From NCBI GenBank assembly GCA_023432005.1, contig JAEYVF010000155.1:1-5934 (forward strand): DNA of 5,934 nt, given 5' to 3'. The stretch's first letter is position 1. Each line of letters begins with the position of its first letter. The position numbers and the translations under genes are program-made. Under the pieces are notes generated by a model that was not told the DNA's origin, did not search any database, and was given only the letters and a program-made list of their open reading frames with translations. The DNA is from Actinomycetes bacterium (GTDB lineage Bacteria > Actinomycetota > Actinomycetes > Actinomycetales > Microbacteriaceae). Positions 1-5,800 of the stretch are shown in pieces.

Positions 1-2029
1 GTACGGCACCGTCGACGAGCTGCTCGCGCACGCCGACGAGATCAAGGGCGTCGTCGGCCAGAACCTGCGCGACCAGCAGGACCGCGTGGTGCGCAACCGC
101 AAGCTCAACCGCCTCGTGCGCGACGTCGACCTCCCGCTCGGGCCCGCCGACCTGGAGCGCCAGCCGATCGACCCCGTCGCCGTGCGCGCCGTCTTCGACC
201 GCCTGCAGTTCCGCACCCTGCTCGACCGCGTGTTCAAGATCGAGGGCGCGGCGGCCGACGCGGGCATCGTCGAGACGGATGCCGACGCCCCGAACACGGT
301 CGTCGCCCCCGTCGTGCGCACGATGGTCGACGAGGAGCTCGCGAAGTGGCTCGACACGCAGTCGCGGGGCGGCACCGCGCCGCTCGGACTGCGCATCGCG
401 ACCCTCAACGGCCAGGTGGAGGGATTCGGCATCGCGAGCCTCACCGAGACGGCGTGGGTTCCCTGGGCTCCGGGGCGCCCCGACTACGTCGCCCTCGAGA
501 ACTGGCTCGCCTCCGACGCGCCGAAGTACCTGCACGACGCCAAGCGGCAGCTGAAGGCGCTGCACGGCACCGGTCTCGACCTCGCGGGCATCGCCGGCGA
601 CACGGCGCTCTCCGCGTGGCTGCTGCGTCCCTCCACGAAGGCCGACAGCCTGGGCGGCCTCGTCTACTACTACCTCGGTGAGTCGCTTCCCGAGCCCGAC
701 CCGAGCCAGCTCGTGCCGGAGACCGAGGCGCTGAGTCCCGCCACGGAGGCCTGGTTCCTCGTGCGACTCCAGGCCGAGCTCGACGCGCGGCTCGACCCCG
801 GATCGCTCTCGGTCCAGCGCGACATCGAGGTGCCGCTCGTTCCCGTGCTCGCGCGCATGGAGCTGCAGGGCGTCACGGTCTCCGCCGACGTGCTCGCCGA
901 GCTCAACTCGCGACTCGGCGCGCAGGCCGCCGACATCGCGCAGCGCGCCTACGCCGAGATCGGCCGCGAGGTGAACCTCGGCTCGCCCAAGCAGCTGCAG
1001 GAGGTGCTGTTCGACCAGCTCGGCATGCCGAAGACGCGATCCAACAAGACGGGCTACTCGACCGACGCACAGGCCCTCGCCGACCTGCAGGAGCAGTATC
1101 CGCATCCGTTCCTCGCCCTGCTGCTGCAGCATCGCGACGCCACCAAGATCCGGCAGATCGTCGAGACCCTGCAGACCGCGATCGGCCCCGACAACCGCAT
1201 CCACACGAGCTACGAGCAGACGGGATCGGCGACGGGCCGGGTCTCCTCCAACGACCCCAACCTGCAGAACATCCCGATCAAGACCGAGGTCGGGCGCGAA
1301 GTGCGTTCGGCCTTCCTCGCCGGCGAGGGCTTCGAGACGCTGCTCACCGCCGACTACTCGCAGATCGAGATGCGGATCATGGCGCACCTCTCGGAGGACG
1401 CGGGCCTCATCGAAGCGTTCCGCTCCGGTGAGGATCTGCACCGCTTCGTCGGCGCCCGCATCTTCGGCGTGGCACCGGACGAGGTCACGCCGATCATGCG
1501 CACGAAGGTCAAGGCGATGTCGTACGGCCTCGCCTACGGTCTCTCGGCGTTCGGGCTCAGCAAGCAGCTGCGCATCGAGGTCGCCGAGGCCAAGGAGCTC
1601 ATGGCCGACTACTTCGCCCGCTTCGGCGCCGTGCGCGACTACCTGCGCGGCGTCGTCGAGCAGGCGCGCGTCGACGGCTACACGACGACGATCTTCGGAC
1701 GCCGCCGCCCGTTCTCCGACCTGAGCTCGACGAACCGCGTGCTGCGCGAGAACGCGGAGCGCCAGGCCCTCAACTCGCCGATCCAGGGTTCGGCGGCCGA
1801 CATCATCAAGCGCGCCATGCTCACGATCGACGCCGAGATCCGGGCGCAGCAGCTCGGATCGCGCATGCTCCTGCAGGTGCACGACGAGCTCGTGTTCGAG
1901 GTCGCCCCCGGCGAGCTCGACCGCATGCGCACCATCGTCCGGGACGGCATGGCGGGTGCCGCCGAGCTGTCGGTGCCGCTCGAAGTGCAAGTCGGCACTG
2001 GCCCGAACTGGGACGCTGCAGCACACTAG
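1..2029 (+). CDS. polA: DNA polymerase I, C-terminal 675 residues (5' end outside window)
   Basis: Family A DNA polymerase for gap filling, Okazaki fragment maturation and excision repair. The reading frame is open from the left edge (first full codon at base 2) and ends at TAG 2027-2029. Visible residues 1-45 are the end of the 5'-nuclease domain (YGTVDELLAHADEIKG). Residues about 70-270 are an exonuclease-like domain that has lost its catalytic acidic residues. The polymerase domain follows: TGRVSSNDPNLQNIP from residue 411; motif A DYSQIE with Asp451 and Glu456; the O-helix with Arg500, Lys504 and Tyr508; NSPIQGSAADIIKRAM; and motif C VHDE with His627, Asp628 and Glu629. All polymerase catalytic residues are present, so the enzyme should be active. 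About 210 N-terminal residues lie upstream, judging by the usual actinobacterial length of roughly 880-900. The internal ATG at 86 is not the true start, since conserved sequence continues upstream of it. Confidence 0.98.
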   Translation, partial: YGTVDELLAHADEIKGVVGQNLRDQQDRVVRNRKLNRLVRDVDLPLGPADLERQPIDPVAVRAVFDRLQFRTLLDRVFKIEGAAADAGIVETDADAPNTVVAPVVRTMVDEELAKWLDTQSRGGTAPLGLRIATLNGQVEGFGIASLTETAWVPWAPGRPDYVALENWLASDAPKYLHDAKRQLKALHGTGLDLAGIAGDTALSAWLLRPSTKADSLGGLVYYYLGESLPEPDPSQLVPETEALSPATEAWFLVRLQAELDARLDPGSLSVQRDIEVPLVPVLARMELQGVTVSADVLAELNSRLGAQAADIAQRAYAEIGREVNLGSPKQLQEVLFDQLGMPKTRSNKTGYSTDAQALADLQEQYPHPFLALLLQHRDATKIRQIVETLQTAIGPDNRIHTSYEQTGSATGRVSSNDPNLQNIPIKTEVGREVRSAFLAGEGFETLLTADYSQIEMRIMAHLSEDAGLIEAFRSGEDLHRFVGARIFGVAPDEVTPIMRTKVKAMSYGLAYGLSAFGLSKQLRIEVAEAKELMADYFARFGAVRDYLRGVVEQARVDGYTTTIFGRRRPFSDLSSTNRVLRENAERQALNSPIQGSAADIIKRAMLTIDAEIRAQQLGSRMLLQVHDELVFEVAPGELDRMRTIVRDGMAGAAELSVPLEVQVGTGPNWDAAAH

Positions 2030-2072
2030 ACGGAACGCATCCGCCCGCCGCCGTCCAGGCGAGGGAGCCGAG

Positions 2073-2078
2073 AGGAGG
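2073..2078 (+). promoter_or_regulatory. Ribosome binding site of ptsH
   Basis: A perfect AGGAGG lies 5 nt before the ATG at 2084. It is the strongest Shine-Dalgarno sequence in the window and fixes the ptsH start. The 54-nt gap after polA shows no convincing promoter, so ptsH may be read through from polA or from a promoter I cannot recognise. Confidence 0.85.
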
Positions 2079-2083
2079 AGCTG

Positions 2084-2344
2084 ATGCCGGAACGCACGGT
2101 CGTCGTCGCCTCGAGCGTCGGGCTGCACGCCCGCCCGGCGGCGCTCTTCTCGCAGGCCGCCGCGAAGGCGCCCGCGCCCGTCACCCTCACGGCCTCATCC
2201 GGGCGCTCGGTCAACGCCGCGAGCATCCTCGGGGTGCTCTCGCTCGGCATCGACCACGGCGAGCGGGTGACGCTCGCGAGCGACGACTCGGCGACGCTCG
2301 ACGAGCTCGTCGCGATGCTCGAGCGCGACCTCGACCAGGAGTGA
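2084..2344 (+). CDS. ptsH: HPr, phosphocarrier protein of the PTS
   Basis: HPr is the small cytoplasmic carrier that takes phosphate from enzyme I (EI~P) and passes it to the EIIA domains of sugar transporters. The 86-residue length is normal for HPr. The active-site signature SVGLHARPAALF places the phosphorylated histidine exactly at His15, with Arg17 and Pro18 beside it. The second signature, RSVNAASILGVLSLG, carries Ser47, which aligns with regulatory Ser46 of Bacillus HPr after a one-residue insertion at Ser38/Ser39. The start is fixed by AGGAGG 5 nt upstream. No enzyme I or EII gene is adjacent, so ptsH stands alone between polA and a peptidase-like gene. Its regulation cannot be read from the sequence. 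Family assignment is very secure. Confidence 0.97.
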   Translation: MPERTVVVASSVGLHARPAALFSQAAAKAPAPVTLTASSGRSVNAASILGVLSLGIDHGERVTLASDDSATLDELVAMLERDLDQE

Positions 2345-2345
2345 C

Positions 2346-2359
2346 GGGACCGAGGTCCC
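2346..2359. repeat. 14-bp palindrome between ptsH and the DUF885 gene
   Basis: GGGACC-GA-GGTCCC is a perfect 6-bp inverted repeat beginning just after the ptsH stop. As RNA it could form a 5-bp stem with a CGAG tetraloop, but no T-run follows, so an intrinsic terminator is not supported. Its place 22 nt before a likely -10 box makes an operator possible. Either role is conjecture. Confidence 0.3.
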
Positions 2360-2381
2360 CAGCCGCGTCGGTCCGCGCCCG

Positions 2382-2387
2382 TAGGGT
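2382..2387 (+). promoter_or_regulatory. Probable -10 box for a leaderless DUF885 transcript
   Basis: TAGGGT fits the TANNNT consensus of actinobacterial housekeeping sigma factors. Its last base is 7 nt before the A of ATG 2395, the distance expected between a -10 box and a transcription start, so the mRNA may begin at the start codon. No good -35 hexamer is visible 16-18 nt upstream. The overlapping GGTGGA (2385-2390) could instead be a weak ribosome binding site. Confidence 0.55.
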
Positions 2388-2394
2388 GGATCGC

Positions 2395-4089
2395 ATGACC
2401 GAACAGCGTCCCACCACGCCCGTCGACGCGATCGCCGAGGAGTGGGTCTCGACCCTCGTCGACCTCGTACCCGACGTCGCCATCTACATCGGCGTGCCCG
2501 GGCGCACGGGGGAGTACGGCGACCTCAGCCCCGCGGGGCACGACCGTCTCGCGGATGCGACGCGCGACATGGTGCGCCGGCTCGAGGCAGCGGAGCCGGT
2601 CGACGCCGTCGACGAGGTGACGAAGGCCGACCTGCTGGCCGAGTCGCGACTCGCGCTCGACGCGCACGAGGCGAAGCTGCATCTGCGCGACCTCAACGTC
2701 ATCGCGTCGCCCGCCCAGGAGATCCGGGAGACCTTCGACCTCATGCCGACGGCATCCGTCGACGACTGGGCCACGATCGCCGAGCGCCTCGGCAACCTGC
2801 CTGCCGCGGTCGACGGCTACATCGAGACCCTGCGTGCGGGCATCGCCGAGGGCGTCGTGCCGGCGAAGCGCCAGGTGAGCGAGGTGGCCGAGCAGGCACG
2901 TCGCAACGGGCGCCCGAACGGCTTCTTCGGCGAGTTCGCGGGCGGCGCGGCCCCCGCCGAGGGCGAGCTCCCCGAGAGCCTGCGATCCGACCTCGTCGGC
3001 AACGCGGAGGCGGCTGCTGCCGCCTACCGACGCCTCGGCGAGTTCCTGGCGGGCGAGCTGCTCCCCGCCGCATCCGACCGGGATGCCGTGGGCCGCGAGC
3101 TGTACGCGCTGAGGTCGCGCTACTTCCTCGGCGCCGAGATCGACCTCGACGAGACCTACGAGTGGGGCATCGCCGAGCTCGAGCGCATGATCGACGAGCA
3201 GACGCGCGTCGCGAGCGAGGTGCTGCCGGGGGCCTCCGTCGAGGAGGCCGTCGCCCACCTCGAGGCCGATGCGAGCCGCAAGCTGCGCGGCACCGACGAG
3301 CTCAAGGCGTGGATGCAGGAGCTCAGCGACCGTGTGGTCGACGAGCTCGGCCGAACCCACTTCGACATCCCCGCACCCGTGCGCGCACTCGAGTGCATGA
3401 TCGCCCCGACTCAGGACGGGGGCATCTACTACACCGGCCCCTCCGACGACTTCTCGCGCCCCGGACGGATGTGGTGGAGCGTGCCCGAGGGCGTCACCGA
3501 GTTCGACACCTGGCGCGAGAAGACGACCGTGTTCCACGAGGGCGTGCCCGGCCACCATCTTCAGATCGGCCAGGCCGTCTACAACCGCGCGCAGCTCAAC
3601 ACGTGGCGGCGGCAGCTCGCCGGCACGAGCGGGCACGCCGAGGGATGGGCGCTCTACGCCGAGCGGCTCATGGAGGAGCTCGGCTACCTCGACGACCCGG
3701 CCGATCGTCTCGGCATGCTCGACGGCCAGCGCATGCGCGCCGCGCGCGTGGTGCTCGACATCGGCGTGCATCTCGGCAAGCCGAAGCCGCGCGTGCGGGG
3801 TCTCGAAGACCTCTCGACCGACGGCGCCTGGGATGCGGACTTCGCGCTCGCGTTCATGCGCCGCAACGTCAACATGGACGACGCGTTCGTGCGCTTCGAG
3901 GTCAACCGCTACCTCGGCTGGCCCGGGCAAGCCCCGTCGTACAAGGTCGGCCAGCGCATCTGGGAGCAGATCCGCGACGACGCCCAGCGCCGCGCAGGTG
4001 CCGACTTCTCGTTCCGCGACTTCCACAAGCACGCGCTCGACATCGGCGGAGTGGGGCTCGACACCCTGCGCCGCGCGCTCGCGTCGTGA
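2395..4089 (+). CDS. DUF885 family protein, putative zinc metallopeptidase
   Basis: A 564-residue cytoplasmic protein of the DUF885 family, which is predicted to be a zinc peptidase; substrate unknown. It has the family motif HEGVPGHHLQ at 381-390 (putative zinc ligands His381 and His387, catalytic Glu382) and EGWALYAE at 416-423, whose Glu416 is a plausible third ligand. Other family marks are QDGGIYYTGPSDD, RPGRMWW and the C-terminal NRYLGWPGQAPSYKVGQ. The N-terminal half is helical and rich in Glu, Ala and Arg. No signal peptide, lipobox or membrane segment is seen, although some family members are described as lipoproteins. The frame is open back to GTG 2341, but ATG 2395 is preferred: the extra 18 residues do not look like protein, and a -10/RBS-like element directly precedes 2395. 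The gene ends in a GTGA overlap with the next gene. Confidence 0.95.
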   Translation: MTEQRPTTPVDAIAEEWVSTLVDLVPDVAIYIGVPGRTGEYGDLSPAGHDRLADATRDMVRRLEAAEPVDAVDEVTKADLLAESRLALDAHEAKLHLRDLNVIASPAQEIRETFDLMPTASVDDWATIAERLGNLPAAVDGYIETLRAGIAEGVVPAKRQVSEVAEQARRNGRPNGFFGEFAGGAAPAEGELPESLRSDLVGNAEAAAAAYRRLGEFLAGELLPAASDRDAVGRELYALRSRYFLGAEIDLDETYEWGIAELERMIDEQTRVASEVLPGASVEEAVAHLEADASRKLRGTDELKAWMQELSDRVVDELGRTHFDIPAPVRALECMIAPTQDGGIYYTGPSDDFSRPGRMWWSVPEGVTEFDTWREKTTVFHEGVPGHHLQIGQAVYNRAQLNTWRRQLAGTSGHAEGWALYAERLMEELGYLDDPADRLGMLDGQRMRAARVVLDIGVHLGKPKPRVRGLEDLSTDGAWDADFALAFMRRNVNMDDAFVRFEVNRYLGWPGQAPSYKVGQRIWEQIRDDAQRRAGADFSFRDFHKHALDIGGVGLDTLRRALAS

Positions 4090-4715
4090 CGCGGCAGCGG
4101 CACGCGGGAGCGCCGTGGGCCGCTGCTCTCGGTGACCACCTCGACGAGCTCTCGCCCGCGCTGCAGGCGTACTTCGGCGGTGTGCCCTTCGGCGCCCACG
4201 GCCTCGGGGAGGGCGTGTTCACCATCGTCGGCTCGCCGCGTCGGTGGCTCTGGCCCGTTCTCGCGGTGCTGGGGCGCTGGAACATCGCCTGGCCCGTGTG
4301 GGAGACGGATGTGCCGTTCACGATCGTCAACGTGCCGACGCCGCACGGCCTCGTCTCGGTACGCCGGTTCCGTTTGGCCGACGGCGACCGCACGATGACC
4401 GACCGCATCCTGTGGACCCGCCGCGGCCTCCGCCAGCGCCTCGGAGCGGGGGAGCGCGTCGTGGCCGAGCTGCGCGTCGAGCCCGAGGACGGTGGGCTCC
4501 GCATCGTGTCGGGCCGCGTCGGCGTCCGGATGCTGGGCCTGCGCTTCTCGCTCCCGACGTCCTGGTCGCCGCGTATCGCGGTGCACGAACGTAGCCTCCC
4601 CGACGGCCGCCAGCAGGTGTCGCTCACCCTCGACCTGCCGCTCGTCGGCCGGCTCTACGAGTTCGCGGGAGCCTTCGAGTACCGCGTCGAGGACGCCCGA
4701 CGGGGCTACGAGTGA
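4086..4715 (+). CDS. DUF4166 domain-containing protein
   Basis: A 209-residue protein of unknown biochemical function. I assign it to DUF4166 from the pattern LSPALQAYFGG..HGLGEGVF near the N-terminus, VPFTIVNVPTPHG..SVRRF in the middle, then RMLGLRFSLP and LPLVGRLYEFAGAFEY at the end. Almost the whole protein is the domain. A short hydrophobic stretch at 54-62 (WLWPVLAVL) is too short for a sure membrane segment. The start is GTG 4086, which shares GTGA with the stop of the DUF885 gene. It is the only ATG or GTG before the conserved N-terminus, and no Shine-Dalgarno is visible, so translation is probably by coupling. The gene ends in a second GTGA overlap with a TIGR01777 reductase. As I recall, DUF4166 is often found fused to or beside NAD(P)-binding oxidoreductases, which fits a joint role here. 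The frame stays open far upstream (from 2442), but that part is a shadow of the DUF885 gene. Confidence 0.85.
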   Translation: MTRQRHAGAPWAAALGDHLDELSPALQAYFGGVPFGAHGLGEGVFTIVGSPRRWLWPVLAVLGRWNIAWPVWETDVPFTIVNVPTPHGLVSVRRFRLADGDRTMTDRILWTRRGLRQRLGAGERVVAELRVEPEDGGLRIVSGRVGVRMLGLRFSLPTSWSPRIAVHERSLPDGRQQVSLTLDLPLVGRLYEFAGAFEYRVEDARRGYE

Positions 4716-5695
4716 GCGGGGCCCCCGCCGACGGGCCCATCGTGGTCGCCGGCGCCTCCGGGTTCATGGGGTCCTTCCTCGTCGATCGCTGGCGCGCCGC
4801 GGGCCGCGAGGTGCGCACGATCGGGCGCGGAGCGGCGGATGCGCGCTGGGGCGACGCGGACGGCATCCGCCGGGCGCTCGACAGCAGCGCGTTGCTCGTG
4901 AACCTCGCGGGGAGGAGCGTGAACTGCCGCTACGGCCCCCGGAACCGCGCGGAGATCCTGCGCTCGCGCGTCGAGACGACCGCGGAGCTCGGGCGTGCGG
5001 TCGCGACGACGGCCGCCCCGCCCGCGGTGTGGGTGAACTCCTCGACCGCCACGATCTACCGCCACGCGGAGGACCGGCCGCAGACCGAGTCGTCCGGCGA
5101 GCTCGGCGAGGGCTTCTCGGTGTCCGTGGCCAGGGCGTGGGAGGAGGAGTTCTTCGCCGCCGTGGCCCCGCACACGCGGCGCGTGGCGATCCGCACGGCG
5201 ATCGTGCTCGGCGACGGCAGCGCGCTCGTGCCGCTCCTCCGGCTGGCGCGCTTCGGACTCGGCGGCCCGCAGTGGGACATGCCCTGGTTCTCGACCCGCG
5301 CGCGTCGGGAGGCCGGAACGCAGCATGAGTTCCGGGCCCGCTGGGGCGCCCAGTGGTTCAGCTGGATCCACCTCGACGACGTCGCCGGCGCGCTCGACCT
5401 CATCGAGGCGCGCGACGACCTCGACGGCGTCGTCAACCTCTCAGCCCCCGAGGCCGTGACGAACGTCGAGCTCATGCGCGAGATCCGCCGCGCCGTCCGG
5501 ATGCCGTTCGGCCTGCCCGCACCGCGCCCCGTGCTCGAGGTGGGCGCCTGGCTCATCCGCACCGAGACCGAGCTGCTGCTCAAGAGCCGCTGGGTGGCGC
5601 CGGAGAGGCTCCTCGGCGCCGGCTACGCGTTCCGGCATCCGCGGATCGGCGACGCGATTCGACGCATCGTCACAGAACGCGGGGGAGTGCGGTAG
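4712..5695 (+). CDS. TIGR01777 family atypical SDR / NAD(P)-dependent epimerase-like protein with DUF1731 tail
   Basis: A 327-residue Rossmann-fold protein of the family that includes E. coli YfcH and human SDR39U1; substrate unknown. The nucleotide-binding loop GASGFMG is at 14-20, NLAG at 64-67 and the SSTATIY strand at 110-116, followed by WIHLDD at 218-223. The last 50 or so residues, with LLKSRWVAPERLLGAGYAFRHP, are the DUF1731 domain. The classical SDR pair Tyr-x3-Lys is absent: Tyr116 is followed by RHAE. E. coli YfcH also lacks the lysine there, so this is a family trait. Compared with YfcH there is an insertion of about 25 residues (about 188-213) between GLGGP and WIHLDD. The start is GTG 4712, in a 4-nt GTGA overlap with the DUF4166 gene, with a weak GGGG 6 nt upstream. 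The stop TAG is part of the rpsA -10 box. Confidence 0.93.
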   Translation: MSGAPADGPIVVAGASGFMGSFLVDRWRAAGREVRTIGRGAADARWGDADGIRRALDSSALLVNLAGRSVNCRYGPRNRAEILRSRVETTAELGRAVATTAAPPAVWVNSSTATIYRHAEDRPQTESSGELGEGFSVSVARAWEEEFFAAVAPHTRRVAIRTAIVLGDGSALVPLLRLARFGLGGPQWDMPWFSTRARREAGTQHEFRARWGAQWFSWIHLDDVAGALDLIEARDDLDGVVNLSAPEAVTNVELMREIRRAVRMPFGLPAPRPVLEVGAWLIRTETELLLKSRWVAPERLLGAGYAFRHPRIGDAIRRIVTERGGVR

Positions 5696-5698
5696 TCT
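5669..5698 (+). promoter_or_regulatory. Probable rpsA promoter
   Basis: The -35 candidate GTCACA (5669-5674, four of six matches to TTGACA) and the -10 candidate TAGTCT (5693-5698) are 18 nt apart. The predicted start of transcription is near 5704-5706. The -10 box uses the stop codon TAG (5693-5695) of the reductase gene, so the promoter lies inside the end of that gene. This lets rpsA be expressed independently of the upstream genes. Confidence 0.65.
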
Positions 5699-5704
5699 GG
5701 AGAG

Positions 5705-5800
5705 TCACTTTCGTGACGTCCCTATCCGCGTGCCCGCGGAGCACACACGAAGCATCGCTCTTCGGGCCTCGACATGTCCATTCTCCGGAGCACCCACTAC
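5705..5800 (+). promoter_or_regulatory. rpsA 5' leader with small hairpins
   Basis: A non-coding leader of about 95 nt separates the predicted transcription start from rpsA. It can form GTCAC/GTGAC (5704-5708 with 5713-5717, tetraloop TTTC) at the extreme 5' end, GTGC/GCAC (5730-5733 with 5741-5744) and CGAAG/CTTCG (5748-5752 with 5760-5764). An alternative pairing of GCTCT (5757-5761) with GGAGC (5787-5791, one G-U pair) would cover the Shine-Dalgarno and exclude the third hairpin. S1 represses its own mRNA in E. coli, so control through this leader is possible but unproven. Confidence 0.45.
5787..5790 (+). promoter_or_regulatory. Ribosome binding site of rpsA
   Basis: GGAG lies 10 nt before ATG 5801, a slightly long spacing. 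It is the second half of the 8-bp palindrome CTCCGGAG (5783-5790). It supports ATG 5801 over the in-frame ATG at 5774. Confidence 0.6.

Larger units (their letters stand above)
277..5640. repeat. Dispersed hexamer GGATGC / GCATCC, 17 copies
   Basis: GGATGC begins at 277, 2553, 3081, 3311, 3831, 4528, 4837 and 5499. Its complement GCATCC begins at 1102, 1197, 2037, 2223, 2752, 3070, 4405, 4863 and 5635. Base composition alone (about 71% G+C assumed) predicts roughly four copies over both strands. All but the copy at 2037 are in genes, in several codon phases. Function unknown. Confidence 0.5.

Noticed and set aside
2049..2061. CGCC-N5-GGCG stem in the polA-ptsH gap as a terminator
   Set aside because: Only four base pairs and no T-run; such stems are expected by chance at this base composition.
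2341..2394. GTG 2341 as the start of the DUF885 gene, giving a 4-nt overlap with ptsH
   Set aside because: The added residues look non-coding and contain the palindrome and the -10/RBS-like element; ATG 2395 is a better start.
2026..4032. Long open frame of 668 codons on the - strand across ptsH and the DUF885 gene
   Set aside because: It lies antisense to two confidently identified genes, has low-complexity Val/Leu/Ala/Arg/Glu-rich sequence without a recognisable motif, and arises from the GC-rich third codon positions of the + strand genes.
2442..4085. Open + strand frame extending the DUF4166 gene upstream by about 548 codons
   Set aside because: The translation is Arg/Ala/Gly-rich shadow of the DUF885 gene; domain similarity begins only after GTG 4086, which sits in a GTGA overlap.
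3902..4627. Antisense frames of over 200 codons opposite the DUF4166 gene (also 4706-5371 opposite the reductase)
   Set aside because: Both oppose recognisable genes and have Arg/Pro/Ser/Ala-biased compositions with no family features.
4492..5328. 278-codon + strand frame crossing the DUF4166-reductase junction
   Set aside because: It overlaps two real genes in another frame and is nearly all Arg, Ala, Gly and Pro.
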